DNA from: Calycina herbarum
Lineage: Eukaryota; Ascomycota; Leotiomycetes; Helotiales; Pezizellaceae
NCBI GenBank assembly: GCA_001414485.1
Contig: LLEY01000202.1
Span: 35,332 to 99,331, forward strand
Length of the DNA: 64,000 nucleotides
Direction: 5' to 3'
Position numbers and translations under genes: made by a program. The notes under the pieces were generated by a model that was not told the DNA's origin, made no database searches, and was given only the letters and a program-made list of their open reading frames with translations. Below are positions 11,962 through 24,089 of this stretch, in pieces (position 1 is the first letter of the stretch; each line of letters begins with the position of its first letter).

Positions 11962-12774
11962 TTTGAATGCTTTCACTTGTTAATATATTGGACAGGGAGT
12001 AGGTGGGTTGAATCAAGTATTCGCTGGGAGAAGGGGAATGTTGTGATGGATTGGAAAGTGGCACGGCGCGTCGTGTCGCGTCTTTGAAGAAGAAGTCATG
12101 GTGCGAGTTCACATGACCAATCTCCTAACCTCGGCAACCTTAGTTTGCACTTCTGTCTAAATCCGTTGCTAAAAGAAAAACTAGATAAGTAGCCTCACCT
12201 CGTAATGAGCACTAAAAGTGGCAGTAAAAAATGAAAATACTTCCAGGCTGGTCTTCGCCTCCGAAGCTCTTTCCCAATTGAAAACTATTTACTCAAAATT
12301 CACATCCATAAGTCACCCACAGCCAAAGTAACATGGAAACATTCATATTATGTTTATACTAACTTTTCCTCTATAAAAAAAAACCGCCCGCCAGCCAATT
12401 TGATACAAAGAATGAGTCGAAGTCTCCTAAGCAGCATATTATCTCATTTTCCAAGAGAGAAAAACCGTTAAAATGCTCATTATTTCCAGGCCATAGCCAG
12501 CCCCCACCACCAAGTCATGATATCATGTAAGACGTATCCCATTCATAGCCGTCAAAGCATCCCGCCCAGTATTGTTGGTCCCCTTTCAATCAAAAAAACG
12601 CCCCTTTTTATGTTCCATTCCATACCAGCAAAATAACTTCCCAGAATCTATATCCATAGTGTCACCCCAAATACTGTGGAAAGAATTCGAACTCGACGGT
12701 TCCAAAAGGCCTGGGTTAATATGACGAGTCGCGCCCGCCTCTTCGGCTCATTCTTCCGACTTCGACTCGGTAAA
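11962..12774. other. Intergenic upstream of RAD51
   Basis: 813 bp holding the RAD51 promoter and the 3' end of the next leftward gene. Apart from the GC-rich cell-cycle-box-like patch it is AT-rich with no supported gene. Confidence 0.5.
12067..12081. promoter_or_regulatory. Possible MCB-like sites upstream of RAD51
   Basis: GCGCGTCGTGTCGCGTC contains two overlapping CGCGTC/TCGCGT cores about 110 bp upstream of the RAD51 start. They resemble the MCB element (ACGCGT core) that drives S-phase repair genes in yeasts. The match is not the full consensus, so this is a candidate only. Confidence 0.3.
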
Positions 12775-14037
12775 TCAAGGTCGATCCATGCTTGCACGCT
12801 TTCCAGTCATAGACGTGCGTGGCTTCTTTTGAAGCTTTCCTCGTCGTTCGCCGGACTCTTCCTCGTAGGGATCGTATCGACCGTTGTTGTGGGAGCTACT
12901 ACCTGCTGTTGTGGAGGCACCAAATGTACCTGCAGGCAGAACTTCAAATCCCGAATTGACTTTGCGCACATTCTTGTTTTCGTGGAGTTGGCCTGGAACA
13001 AATGGTGCAGGTGCATTGGCGGGCAAAGGTTGATACTCGCTCGTCATACCACCAGACATTCTATATTCGAGAGGATTGGCATCGGCTTCATTGCCCCGTG
13101 GCGTCAAAAATGGATCCGAAATCTCGCTGTATGGCGTATCGTTCAGTGGGACTTGAGAGTATTCTGATCTTGAACTTTGGAACTGAAAGGTGTCCAAAAC
13201 AGGTCTTCCAGAAGGCATGTTCACCAGCGGAACGCTTTCTCCGGGGCCTCTGTTGTTGCGATTCGGGGAATAACGGTTTTGTCGGTCACTAGGAATTCGC
13301 AGGTTACCAGAAAGAGTGGCATCTGAGTCGGATGAGGTTCCAGAGGAGTGTTCATTATCAGCAGCTGATGCATCGGCCTCCAAATCCAACTGTCGAGAAC
13401 CTCTTGGTCGATGAACATGAACTTTCTTCTCTGGTGAAACAGCCTTCCCTTCCAACTGCGCAAGTGCGTCGTCATTGTATCGAGTTTCTCCATAGCTGCC
13501 ATAACGAAGGTGAGAAGATTTTCTAGGCTTGTATGATTGGCGAGCACCAGGACTCTGATCGTAGGCCGTCTCCTCCGCATATCTATCGAGTGGGGATTCG
13601 CTTTGAAGTGGGGATCGACTTCTTCTGGACGAAGCTGCCTTGGCCACCTTCTGGGAAGTAAGTTGAGAGTTTCGAGGACTGGTGCTTGCATCGGATGTAG
13701 TTGCGCTTTGCATCTGGGCAAGGTTGAGTTGACTAGGGATTGGTGTACTTGTGTTGGATATCCAGATACCGTCGACTTGAATACCACTCTGGATCGCGCG
13801 AACACCGAAGGGAACATCGTGCTTGTGTGATTCGACAAGTTGCCCACTGCTCCTCAACTGTTGGATCCTCGTTCTCTTCTCTTCGTCAACCAGCTCTTGC
13901 TTGTGGACAATCCTATTTCTCCAGCACAACTTGGCATATCCGATGAGGAATACAGCAACGATGGCAGCGCCCAAGACCTGCACCAGTTAGAGATGCATAC
14001 AAGTGTAAAACCAAAGGTGAACACTTACGAAAGTCAT
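12775..14037 (-). CDS. Uncharacterised single-pass membrane protein
   Basis: The preferred model is a tiny first exon 14037-14029 (ATG ACT TTC), donor GTAAGT, and a second exon 13977-12775, giving 403 residues. The start reads MTFVLGAAIVAVFLIGYAKL, a clear membrane anchor at residues 3-20. The rest is hydrophilic: a conserved-looking block (VESHKHDVPFGVRAIQSG, GIQVDGIWISNTSTP) and then Ser/Pro/Arg-rich disordered sequence ending TSMTGKRASMDRP. I do not recognise the family. The short first exon is inferred because the frame upstream of the acceptor at 13978 has no ATG of its own. A different reading frame stays open through 14686 and could be an alternative leader; I regard it as 5' UTR. Confidence 0.65.
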
Positions 14038-16856
14038 CTTCTCCCATAGCTCCCAGGACAAGAAAAATGCTCCACCCATATTGAATTGCTGGATGGTAAA
14101 ATGGTGTTTGGTACAGCTTCAACAAGTAGGATACTTGAGTTGGAAGGTTGTTGAACAAGTGGTGAGAGAAGCTGTGACCTGATTTTATGCTTAAGGATGT
14201 GAATAAAGCGAATAACCTGATGGCCAAATTGGGAAGTCGCAAGCCTCCGTTAAGCCTCGTGATAGTTGGGACGAAGACCCCTGCTTTGGAAGGTGAAGCA
14301 GCCCCAGTAATGGAACGCAACAAAGTCGATAAAGTAGGTATGTTTGCTGCGCCGGATGTCGTTTGATCGGTGGTCGTGACACCGGTGGTAAAATTTGTGG
14401 GAAATTTTATGGAAAAGTTTGCGACGAAGTTTTCGATATCAAATTGCGTCGCGGGTGATGCAATCAATAGCTTGTTGGTAACAAAGAGAAAAGCGAGTGA
14501 CTGTGACTGAAGAGCAGCGGTAAGAGAGCGCTGTCTCGATTCACTCGGAAGGCGGCAGAGGATGGCACAGCTGTCTACCCCAAACGTCGAGCTCGAGGCG
14601 AAGTTCCAAGAATATACTTCCAACTGCACTACACCGCACTGCACTGCACCGCAACAAGGCTGACCAGGTATTAGAGGAAGGCGCAATCGAGAGAAGGATC
14701 AAGACAGTCAACGGTCGACGACAACGAGTGAATAAAGTGTAACTGGACACGGTTCTACCTCCGTAGAGAAGAGGTCGAATGGTGGTGATACGGATACAGC
14801 CTGTGTACTGTACGAGAGAGTCGAAGCGGCAATGACGCTGGGCTGGACTGTCACCAGAACGAACGCAGGGCAGGTGGGCGAATCCTGATCCTTATAAAGT
14901 TACCTGGTATAGGACGGGGTGCCAACATCTGCTTGCATCTGCGTCTAAATGGGGTCTGATGGCCCATCCCCATCGACCACCATCCAACCATCGAATGATG
15001 GAAACACACGGCGATCCTTATCCTTGCTTTGCAGTGTCAATCACTGACTTGGTCCCAGCTGTCGGAAAGGCACTGACTACACTTCTTCGTATCCATCAAA
15101 GCCTGCCCTGCCCTGTCTTCTAGGACCCGCCATGCAACAGCTCACGAGAATGACTTGAATTAACCGGAAAGTCAATCGACTAACGCCTAATTTGAGGTGC
15201 TACAAGCCACATGGCGTAAGAACAATTTAGCTAGATTATATTTCATTCAAGAGGAAACCTGCCAAAATCCACGTCCTCAACAAAGGAAAATGTCGCATTA
15301 TGGCAATTTCAAGTTTTACGACATCAAAAGAAACGTTCGCCTGGGCCAGGGGTTGTAGCGTGGCGGCCCGTCAAAACGCCCCCAAACGCTGCCGAAAATA
15401 GCTCTGTGCTTTGGACTTGCCGTCAACCCATACGAACAAAGCTACCGTACCGTCCGTACGAAAAGAAAAACTTCCATTTTTCCTGCCAACCTGGTTTGCC
15501 AATGCTTTCCCCACACTGAGGCATATGCCAATGCTCCCACAGTGATACGGATGGCACTCGAGCTGGAGTACAGAGGACCTCCAATTTCGGGTCTTTGGGC
15601 ATTTTATATGAGCCTCGAAGATCTCCGGACGGCCTGCGAATGGACAAATCTCTCCCCACCAAGAAATCCATTCAAGCGAACCATCCCAGATCCCAGAAGT
15701 TGTTTCAACAAGACTCAGAGGAAGAGATCTTCCAGTCATCACCCCACCTAAAATCTTCGGTTGAGGCTTTGCGCTTAGTTAAACAAGAAGCCCGAAGTTT
15801 TCATCCGTCCCATCCAGTCGGGTCTTTTTCCAGCTTGATGATTTTTTGCGCTTGCATTTTACGACTTGGAGTCCGAGTTGCGAACGCCCAGTTGTTTTTA
15901 CCTCGTCGGAAAGAACGCTACAAGTTTTGTAGACGTAATCGTAAATGCAGTCAGACTGAACAAAGTCCGGGATTTCTGTTCACTTTTCGTCTCCTCGAGC
16001 TGTACAAGTACCCGAGTAGAGCTCCATCCCTTTCCGTTTTACCCTCAATGAGAAGCGCTTGTTCTCAAGTTCTCCCTATGCAAAATCCTAGCCCGAAAAC
16101 GAGGTCTGAAAAACTTTCTCCTTGAGATTATGGCGGGATGCAACTCCACAGGGTCTGCGGCATATCTCCTGACCAGTTTTTCCAAGTGGGAAGAAAGTAC
16201 CATGTACTTTGTATTCCTCAAGTAACTCGATGCGTAGGTCGGATGGAGAAGCAAGCTTACTCTATAGTCTTTTTTGGCGATGTTATTTTCTTCTTTTCCC
16301 TTAAAATCCATAACTCGTATCGTATCGTGAATGGACCCCGCTTCCAATCGCGAAAGGGGGGTCCTGCCCTGCGATGAGCCCTGCTACTTGTACCATGTCG
16401 TCATTACTTTGAGGATGCGAAATTTGAAACGAACCCAAAATCTCACTTGTTGGAAATGGTCCCCACTTGATCGTGAAATATGCCCAAGCTTCCATTATCA
16501 AATTTAGAGGAAGCTAGGATTGTTTACATGTTTACTATTTACTTCGTACAATTGAAAAAGTGACAGCGGGAGCACGAGCAAATTGAAAAAAAATTGTCCT
16601 TCTCTACGAAGCTGCCAAGACGTCTAACTGTCAAGCCCAAACTAGACATTTCTTCCCGATCTGCAATTGGTTCGGTCTCCGGCTATTGCGGGTGGCCCGA
16701 ACGAAAGAGACGCAAGGAGACCCTTATTCGCGAGTGGGCATTTCCATCTTCACTGAATACACCGCAACGAATCCGACTTTTTCAAAACAAATCTCCTACT
16801 CACTCAAATACCCTTCCTCGACATAAAAAACGATATTTTAGTACTCCTATTTTACC
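14038..16856. other. Large intergenic region (2.8 kb)
   Basis: It lies between two divergent uncharacterised genes. The part near 14.1-14.7 kb is open on the minus strand (257 codons) but lacks a family signature and probably is 5' leader. ORFs at 15371-15742 (-) and 15595-16125 (+) overlap each other on opposite strands with no recognisable domain. I see no repeat or RNA gene. Confidence 0.45.
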
Positions 16857-17908
16857 ATGCCTATCCTTCGAAATCCCTTTGCGAGGCGCAATGAGGTGCA
16901 GGCGGGACTAGCAGCGCCGGAGGAGGGTGTAAGACCACTATCGCAGAATGGCACACGACCGGCCTTTGAAAAGGTGGATACTATGGGATCTTATAGATCA
17001 ACGTCTACACAGAGCATAACTAGCAAGCAGAGCCAGGAACCTGTCGAGTATAAAATGAGTGGTAGGGCATCCAGTTGGAGGGGAGAGATTGAGTTGATGG
17101 GCTGATTGCGAAAATAGTTGTAAATGATAGTGGGGAATATTTACCAGTAAGTAGTAATTCTTCAGACACTACTGTTTGACAATCCAAGCTGGACTTGAGA
17201 TTCAACGAATGGAGCAGGGCTTTATTTTATTGTGTGGAGAATGGTCGGGAAACCAAGAGTTTGGTTTCTTGAACTTCCCCGCGCAATATTACAAGCAGAA
17301 CTTCTTGAGCGGCTAGATTGCGACTTACTGGCGCTTCAAATAAAGAGCAACACTGACATTTCTTCTAGCCGTCACCTCCGGAGAAAAAGAGCTTCTGGCC
17401 GCGACGTTCCAACCCCTCGGGAAATTCAGCAAACAGCAGTCAAACAGAAATCGAGCACTTTCCCATCTCCCGAGAATCCTTCGACTCATACAGAAGATCA
17501 TTCGTAAGTCCCAAACCCCAAGACCACCCCCCAAAAAACTCTCATCTAATCTCTCACCAGGACATCTCCGCAAGATCCCCCGTCGTCCAACCAAATAACC
17601 TCGGAAGACAAAGTCTCGACTCAGTAAGAATACCCCGATTACCACAACGCAGATTCGAGCGACAACCACCAACTGCGGAAGAGGGATTCGAAGATGTAGG
17701 ATTAAATGACGATCAGAATAAACAGCTGAAAAAGAAAGGGTTCTTCTCGAAGTTTGGGGACTCGGATTCGCAGAGTCCTACCGCTTCGAGATTTCATATT
17801 GGGGGGAGGAAGAGGGGGCAGAGTGGAACGGGGGAGGAGCTGGGGAATATGCCGAGACCAGGGACTGCGGGTTCGATTTCGAAGGATATAAAGGTTACGG
17901 AGGGATGA
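16857..17908 (+). CDS. Uncharacterised disordered protein
   Basis: Four exons, 16857-17061, 17118-17146, 17369-17503 and 17561-17908, join with consistent phase to 238 residues. The start is MPILRNPFARRNEVQ. The joins give KMSVVNDSGEYLPPSPPEKK across the 29-nt second exon. The protein is basic and Ser/Pro-rich (FWPRRSNPSGNSANSS, EKKSFW) with a C-terminal block KKKGFFSKFGDSDSQ and no cysteine or membrane segment. It is probably disordered, perhaps regulated by phosphorylation. I do not recognise the family. The consistent phases across three introns are the main support. Intron 2 is 222 nt. Confidence 0.6.
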
Positions 17909-18400
17909 TTTAGAGATGAATTTTCTGGTCGTTGGAAATTTGGCATTTGGCACTGTATTTGTACTTTTGGTACTGTCCGATCGCTACCTCTTCTTACCCC
18001 GCGTGTTTGGGAGACCATAATCATGCTATATAGTACATAGTAATAATAATGTAAATACGAGTTGAACATTCTCGGGCGGCAAGCAAGTGCGGGTAACCAC
18101 TTTGACATCTGCTCAAACCCGAGTACATTCTGTGCAGGACTTGAGCAAACGAAGTTGTAACTTTCTTGACGAGAAAACTAAAGGCCCTCCTTGAATTTGT
18201 TCATCCAAACTTTGCTCATCCAATTCCAATGCCCCGGGAATTCTAAAAGGAAAGAGCAACCCACCGTCATAGCAGATGGCGGGGTCTTATCGGTCGCACG
18301 GGCCCTATCGCAGTCTTCGCAAATAATTTTTGTAGGAATTTCAACCCAAGAACTCGCAACTCCCTTCGCAAACCCTCTACCCACTCACCCTTTCACCAAA
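17909..18400. other. Intergenic upstream of ACL4-like gene
   Basis: 492 bp between two rightward genes. The frame of the downstream gene stays open back to 18191, but its own start at 18401 is preferred. I see nothing else. Confidence 0.5.
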
Positions 18401-19585
18401 ATGGCGAAAACAAAACCCAACGACAAGAAATCAAAGAAGCGCTCCAAATCTGCCCTACACCGCGTATCCGGCGGACCCTCAAAACCCTCACAACCAACCC
18501 TCTCACCTGAAGTTCTTCTCGCGCAAGCAACTGCTACACTTCAACAAGGCGATATCCTCGGGTCGGCTGAGATTGCGAAACAGGCGTTGGAGACTTTTGA
18601 GGGGGATTCGACGTTATCGTTGCCGGCGCTTAATTTGTTGGGGGAGATACATGTTGAATTGGGGGAAATCGATGCTGCGCGAGAGTACTTTTTGAGAGCT
18701 GTTGCTATTGATCAAGATGGAACTGTAGGGGAGGAATTAGGTGGGGGAGCGGAGAAATTCCTTTGGTTAGCGCAATTAAGTGAGGAGGGGGGGAATGACA
18801 GTGTAGGCTGGTTTGAGAAGGGAGCTGGGGCTTTGAGGATACAGATTCAGGCTCTACAAGAAAGGAGGAAGTTGGATGCAGACGGGGAAGCATTACTAGA
18901 GGAGAAGAGGAGGAAATTGGCCGTTGCGCTTTGTGGCGTTGTGGAGGTTTACATGACGGATCTTTCGTGGGAGGAGGATGCAGAGCAGAAATGTGAGGCA
19001 CTTGTTACGGAGGCGACGATGGTTACTCCTGAGTTTGCGGAGCCGTGGCAGACTTTGGCGAATGTTAGGATATCGCAGTCGAGACTCGCGGATGCGCAGG
19101 CGGCGTTGAGGAGGAGTCTGGATTTATGGAAGGATTTGCCGCCGGAAAATTCTCAGGTCCCGGATTTTCCTACGAGGGTTAGTTTGGCGAGGTTATTGAT
19201 GGAGGCGGATATGGATGGGGAGGCCATCGAGGTCTTGGAACGACTGGTGGGTGAAGATGATAGTAGTGTTGAGGTTTGGTATTTGGGTGGATGGGGTCTT
19301 TATATTATGGGCGAGAAGCAGAAGAATGGCGAGGTAAAAGTTGAGAACGAGGATGGAGAAAGTTGGAAGATATCTTGGATCTCCAGTCGGCAATGGCTTA
19401 ATCACAGTCTACGACTTTTCGATCAGCAGGACTACGAGGATGAGAGATTAGGAGAGCATGCCAAAGAGCTTCTCGCTGCCTTGAACGCAGAACTTGGTGG
19501 TGGTGCCACCAATGTTGAGGAAGAAGAAGATGGAGATGATTGGGAGGACGACGAAGGTAGTGATCAGGAAATGGGAGGAGCATAG
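18401..19585 (+). CDS. ACL4: TPR chaperone, Acl4-like (Rpl4 assembly)
   Basis: Intronless, 394 residues from the ATG at 18401 (ACCAAAATGGCG, good context; MAKTKPNDKKSKKR). A basic leader is followed by tetratricopeptide-type helices: LLAQATATLQQGDILGSAE, PALNLLGEIHVELGEIDAAR, EYFLRAVAIDQDG, PWQTLANVRISQSRLADAQ and AALRRSLDLWKDL. It ends in a strongly acidic tail (EEEEDGDDWEDDEGSDQE). Basic leader, TPR array and acidic tail at about 390 residues match yeast Acl4, the dedicated chaperone that takes newly made ribosomal protein L4 to the pre-60S particle. An earlier in-frame opening to 18191 exists, but its product has no family similarity. Other small TPR proteins remain possible. Confidence 0.7.
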   Translation: MAKTKPNDKKSKKRSKSALHRVSGGPSKPSQPTLSPEVLLAQATATLQQGDILGSAEIAKQALETFEGDSTLSLPALNLLGEIHVELGEIDAAREYFLRAVAIDQDGTVGEELGGGAEKFLWLAQLSEEGGNDSVGWFEKGAGALRIQIQALQERRKLDADGEALLEEKRRKLAVALCGVVEVYMTDLSWEEDAEQKCEALVTEATMVTPEFAEPWQTLANVRISQSRLADAQAALRRSLDLWKDLPPENSQVPDFPTRVSLARLLMEADMDGEAIEVLERLVGEDDSSVEVWYLGGWGLYIMGEKQKNGEVKVENEDGESWKISWISSRQWLNHSLRLFDQQDYEDERLGEHAKELLAALNAELGGGATNVEEEEDGDDWEDDEGSDQEMGGA

Positions 19586-19891
19586 TCTTTCTGGTTGTTT
19601 GCAAAAAGTATAATACCTAGCTTTGGCGACATTGCTTCCCAAAAATCCAAAAATCCTCCAAAGTAAGCTGTGTGCTCTCGAAAGGGTTTCTACGCATAGA
19701 GCCCCTTTCTGAAAAGCCGGGTATCAGCGCTATGTAAACACCCTTGTGCCTCTTCCCTTCTGTCTTTACATATCCACAAAAGGTAGCCCTTCCTTGCCTT
19801 CAATGCACGACGCCAGTAATGCAACTCCTTGTCTTGCCAGACTTTTATGCCGTGTTGCAGTTTTCAGATATTTCCTCAGCACCCAAAAAGC
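19586..19891. other. Convergent 3' intergenic region
   Basis: 306 bp between the stop codons of the ACL4-like and GIR2-like genes. It should hold two 3' UTRs; nothing else is seen. Confidence 0.5.
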
Positions 19892-20675
19892 TCAAACCTT
19901 AAGCTTTTCCAATCCTGCGGCGGGTGTAGAATCATCCTCATCATCTTCCTCTTCCACCTTTCCAGCAAGACCACGTTCCCAAAGCTGTCTCCCAGTCAAC
20001 TGGACCACAGTTTCCTTTCCTCTATTCCTCTTCTTCTCAGCAGCCTCTTCGGCTTCGTCCTCCTTCTGTTTCTCTTCCTCCATCTCCTTCATAAATTGAT
20101 CTCTCCACGGTCCAAAAGTTTCAATCGTAACCGGCGTCCCATGGAATTTTTTATTCTCCTCCGCCTCTATCGCCAAAACCTTTCGTTCATGTTCGTTCCT
20201 TGCCATCTGTTGGCGTTCGGCAATCATCTGTTCGGCATTATCCTTCAGTGTTGAATATAGCGTAAATATCATAGCCATCCCCATATTCTCTTCCACCGTT
20301 TCTGTTAATCCATCTAACAGTGCTTCCCGGTCTGAGTTGACGCTGAAGAAGGGATGGGAGGCCGCATTTGGAGGGGCGAGGATGTCGAGTATGGGGGCTT
20401 CTTCGGGGTAGTTTTCGGGGTATTTCACTTGGAGGATGAGAGTTGGAGGTTCGGATTCGTCGCCTTCGTCGTTTGTGATGTCCAGGAGGATCGATATTCG
20501 AAATTCGTTCTCCGATATGTCTGGAAATGTGTAAGTAGATTTGCGGGTAAGTTTGGAGGGGTAGTGTTTTGGCGCAAACGCTATAGTGAAGGAGTGCTGC
20601 ACTCTTACCTTGTATTTCTTCTGGGAAGATACTATCGAGAACTTCCCGTTCTTCGGACTGCTCTTCTCTCCCCAT
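19892..20675 (-). CDS. GIR2: RWD-domain protein, Gir2/RWDD1 family
   Basis: Two exons, 20675-20609 and 20520-19892, give 231 residues. The start MGREEQSEEREVLDSIFPEE is the classic first helix of an RWD domain. The fold continues with ENEFRISILLDI, PTLILQVKYPENYPEEAP (the YPEEAP turn) and a C-terminal helix. A charged coiled-coil tail with FMKEMEEEKQKEDEAEEAA and TGRQLWERGLAG follows, as in Gir2/DFRP2-type proteins. Gir2 binds Gcn1 and the GTPase Rbg2 and influences Gcn2 activation and translation. Convergent with the ACL4-like gene and divergent from PUF6, with 183 bp between start codons. Confidence 0.85.
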
Positions 20676-20858
20676 GATGTAATAAATTCGCAGTGGTGTT
20701 CTGAGTGCAGTGCAATTATCGCATTGATCGTGGGGTCAGGTCGATAAACATCCCGGTCGCCGTTAGCGCCGATTGAAATTTCTTATCGGCGGAAAAAGTT
20801 CAAAGAGATCTAGCTACCTATTTGCACTCTGGACACCAAACCTCTCAATTCAACAACA

Positions 20859-23119
20859 ATGCCGTCCGCCACTACCACCAAGTCCGTGAAGGTCGGAGCT
20901 GGATCCAAGAGGAAAGACGGTCCCGTGAAAGACAGCTCGGTGAAGGACAGGGGCAGCAAGAAAGTAAAGACTGAAAAGGCTGATGGGGAAGCTGGAAAGG
21001 CCTCGAAGAAGGAGAAGTCGAAGCCAATTATGATCTCTCAGACCAAACCTTCCAAGAAAGCCAAGGTCGAAAGCGAATCTGATTCTGAGGACTCGGACTC
21101 TGGTGGTGCTCCTTTGGCAGACGAGGATGGGGATGTAGAGATGGAGGATGAAGAAATTCTACCTGCAGAAGGTCTTCACCCAGATAGAGCCAAGGCAGTC
21201 ATTACCAACAGTAAGCAGCTTTTTTCAAACCTCAATTGAACTATTTCTAATGTGTTATAGGTCAATCGTCGAAGGAGGCACATGCGAAGCAAAAACAGCT
21301 TGTGAAAGAGCGAAAAGCTGCAAAGCCAATGGCAGATGACCTAACCCGAACGAAGAAATTATGGGAGCGATTACGCCGAAAATCCCACGTACCAAAAGAA
21401 GAAAGAAAAGCCCTGGTCAGCGAACTTTTCGAAATTATCACAGGCCGAATCAAGGAATTTGTGTTGAAGCATGACAGTGTCAGAGTTGTCCAGACCGCTA
21501 TCAAATACGCCAACCCAGAACAGAAGAGAATGATCGCCAAGGAACTCGCAGGAACATATCGTCAATTGGCCGAGAGTAAATACGCTAAATTCTTGATTGG
21601 AAAATTGTTGATTCAAGGAGACGAGGAGATTAGGGATACCATTGTTCCCGAGTTTTACGGTCATGTACGAAGACTTATCAAGCACCCTGAAGCTTCCTGG
21701 ATTTTGGATGATATTTATCGAGGTGTTGCCACAAAACAACAAAAGGCAATTATTCTACGAGAGTGGTATGGAGCCGAATTTGCACTTTTCCAAAACGACC
21801 CAACCCAAAAGGTTCCTTCAGATCTTGCCGAAATTTTGACTACGGATGCTGGAAAGCGTGCTCCTATTATGCGATCGTTACTTGAGTTGATCAATCACCT
21901 AATTCAGAAGAAGCTCACTGGATTTACCCTTCTTCACGATGCCATGTTACAATATTTCCTCAATGCCAAAGGCGGAACCGAAGAGATCACGGACTTTGTC
22001 GAATTAATCAAAGGAGACGAAGAGGGTGATTTGTTGAAGAATTTGGCCTTTACAAGGTCTGGATCAAGAGTAGTGTGTCTGGTGTTGGCTTATGGAACAG
22101 CGAAAGACCGAAAGCAGGTTCTCAAAACATACAAGGATACCCTGCAGCTGATGGCTGGGGATGCCAACGGGCACATTATCATACTTACGGCCTATGAAGT
22201 TATCGACGATACTGTTTTGACTGCCAAGTCAATATTCCCAGAATTGTTATCTAAAGATTCACAGAAGCAAGTGGAGAATATTGTTTTCTTCGCCAACGAT
22301 TTGAATGCCCGTACGACTTTACGGTATCTCTTCCAAGGAAGATCAAAAGCCCTCTTCCCCCCTAGTCTGTCGGTCGATCTCGAGATCTTGACCGAGATTG
22401 ACACTGTTCGACAAACCACCAGCAAAAAAGATCCAGAAATCAGGAGAGCAGAACTTGCAAAAGCTCTTTCTCCTTACATTCTAAAGGCAATCGAAGCAGC
22501 AGCAGGCGATTTGGTAGCAACTTCTTTTGGAACCCAACTCATCACTGAGGCTATATTCGGAGCTGAGGGCGACAAATCTGCAGCTCTACAGGCAATTGCC
22601 GAGACAGCTCAAGGAGATCCAACATGGGTTGCACCTCCAGTAGTTGACGAACCAATGGAGGGAGCGGAGCCAACAGAAGAAGCTCCTTCATTCGTTGCTC
22701 ACATCGCCAACACTCCCTCTGGAGGCAAAATGCTCAAGTCACTTGTGGCAGGAGGCCGTTTTGACCCTAAGACCAAAAACGTCGTTCCCGTTGTTCCAGC
22801 CCTCGACTTCGCCAACATTCTCTACCCAAGCATCAAAGACCACATTGTTGATTGGGCTACAGGCTCAAGTTCCTTCGTCCCATTAGCTCTCATCGAATCT
22901 CCTAGTTTCTCACATGCTGATGAGGTACGCAAAACCCTCAAAGCCAACAAGAAGAAGCTAGAAAAGGCTGCCAAGGAAGAGACTGTGGAGCAAAAGTCCA
23001 AGAGAGAAGCTTTCGAGGCAGAACAAGCTACAGCGAGCAGCAAGGGGAAGAAAGTGAAGGTCGTGAAGGAGAAGGAGATTGGTAATAAGGGATCATCTCT
23101 TTTGTTGACGAAACTGTAG
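20859..23119 (+). CDS. PUF6: Pumilio-family protein Puf6 (PUM3 type)
   Basis: Exons 20859-21210 and 21261-23119 give 736 residues. The leader is Lys-rich with an acidic block (ESDSEDSDSG, EDGDVEMEDEE), as expected of a nucleolar protein. After the splice (TNSQSSKEAHAKQ) come helices KLWERLRRKSHVPKEERKAL and then atypical Puf repeats: LKHDSVRVVQTAIKYAN, SKYAKFLIGKLLIQGD, HPEASWILDDIYRGV, FTRSGSRVVCLVLAYG and FGTQLITEAIFG. The divergent repeats and the position of the array identify the Puf6/PUM3 branch, not classical Pumilio. In yeast it acts in 60S biogenesis and in ASH1 mRNA repression. Confidence 0.93.
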
Positions 23120-23477
23120 AGTGGAAAGGGGGTTGGATGTGTGTACTTCCTGCTTGGTACATAGGTAATTTGATACCCTGAACAATGTTGAATTACGCTA
23201 GGCGACTTCTCTCTCATACTCATATTAAAGGTGTTGGTGGTGCTGGCCGGTGTCTAAAATAAAAGAATTATTCAAACTCATTTTCGAATTCTCATGAGCT
23301 TGGGTGATTTTTGCCATTTGGGTGTTTTGTGCACAGCAATTCTCCAATGTTCCCCAATATCCTTAGATTCTCATCGCTCTCATGCTCTATTGAATTTTGC
23401 GCCAAAGTTTCCGGGTATCAAATAATTTTACTTTTTTGGTTCATCCATTCATAATTGTTGACCACTGATTTCTTACC
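23120..23477. other. Convergent 3' intergenic region
   Basis: 358 bp between the PUF6 and TMA17-like stop codons. I see only 3' UTR-like AT-rich sequence. Confidence 0.5.
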
Positions 23478-24089
23478 TCATAGATGCATGCCCTCATCAT
23501 CGTCCGTAGCCAGTGCTCTCATTCTCTCCTCCATTGCTCTTCTCAAAGCCTCATCATCCACTCTTCCACCCGCACTCGTCCCATTTGCTGGGCCATTATT
23601 TGTTTGATTCCCATCAACTTGCATCTCCCCATTAACAATCCGTCCCGTCTGAAAAGTCCCATCCGCCCAAGGGTTACTCCCAGAACTCCTCTCCTGGCCC
23701 TCGCCCTCTACATGTCCCTCCCCAGTCCCATTAACCAATCTCTCCTCTCCCTCCTTATTTGTACTTTCCGTCAACTCCTCCACAGTACTAAACTCCAACC
23801 AACTACTTCCCCGTCCCTCAACCTCTGCTTTCAATAACTGTATCCTTTCCTGCATGCGCGCAATGACAATCTCGTTTTCCTTTATGGCATCGAGGCAATC
23901 TTGGTCGGGGACACCGTTTGCAGAGGGCTCGGTGCCGTCGGCGAAGGGTTTCAGTTGTTCGTTGGAGTAGTCAAGATGTGCTATGCTGTTGCGGATTTCG
24001 GCGCCTTTGAAGTGGAGGGTTTCGAGGGGGAGGTCTTTAAGGGCTTCGGCGAAGCGGGCGGGGTTTATGGGGGTGGTTTCTGAGGACAT
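23478..24089 (-). CDS. TMA17: Proteasome-assembly chaperone, Tma17/Adc17-like
   Basis: Intronless, 203 residues from the ATG at 24089 (MSSETTPINPARFAEAL). The central helical hairpin reads GAEIRNSIAHLDYSNEQL and AIKENEIVIARMQERIQLL. It resembles the NSINHLQRSN and VRENEIVLNNYNER blocks of yeast Tma17 (Adc17), a stress-induced chaperone that helps assemble the proteasome base by binding Rpt6. The C-terminal half is low-complexity, with many Gly, Glu and Asn, and ends DEALRRAMEERMRAL. The frame remains open upstream to 24239, but that segment is Gln/Pro/Ser-rich without similarity. Family call from short blocks, so moderate. Confidence 0.65.
   Translation of the reverse strand: MSSETTPINPARFAEALKDLPLETLHFKGAEIRNSIAHLDYSNEQLKPFADGTEPSANGVPDQDCLDAIKENEIVIARMQERIQLLKAEVEGRGSSWLEFSTVEELTESTNKEGEERLVNGTGEGHVEGEGQERSSGSNPWADGTFQTGRIVNGEMQVDGNQTNNGPANGTSAGGRVDDEALRRAMEERMRALATDDDEGMHL

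Noticed and set aside
13221..13847. 208-codon minus-strand ORF
   Set aside because: Alternative frame of the membrane-protein gene; that gene's own frame is longer and starts with a membrane segment.
13913..14686. 257-codon minus-strand ORF overlapping the start of the membrane-protein gene
   Set aside because: No domain signature, hydrophobic low-information sequence; the spliced MTF-VLGA model explains the downstream gene better. Treated as 5' leader.
15371..16125. Overlapping ORFs of 123 (-) and 176 (+) codons
   Set aside because: They overlap on opposite strands, lack family motifs and have no splice-linked partners.
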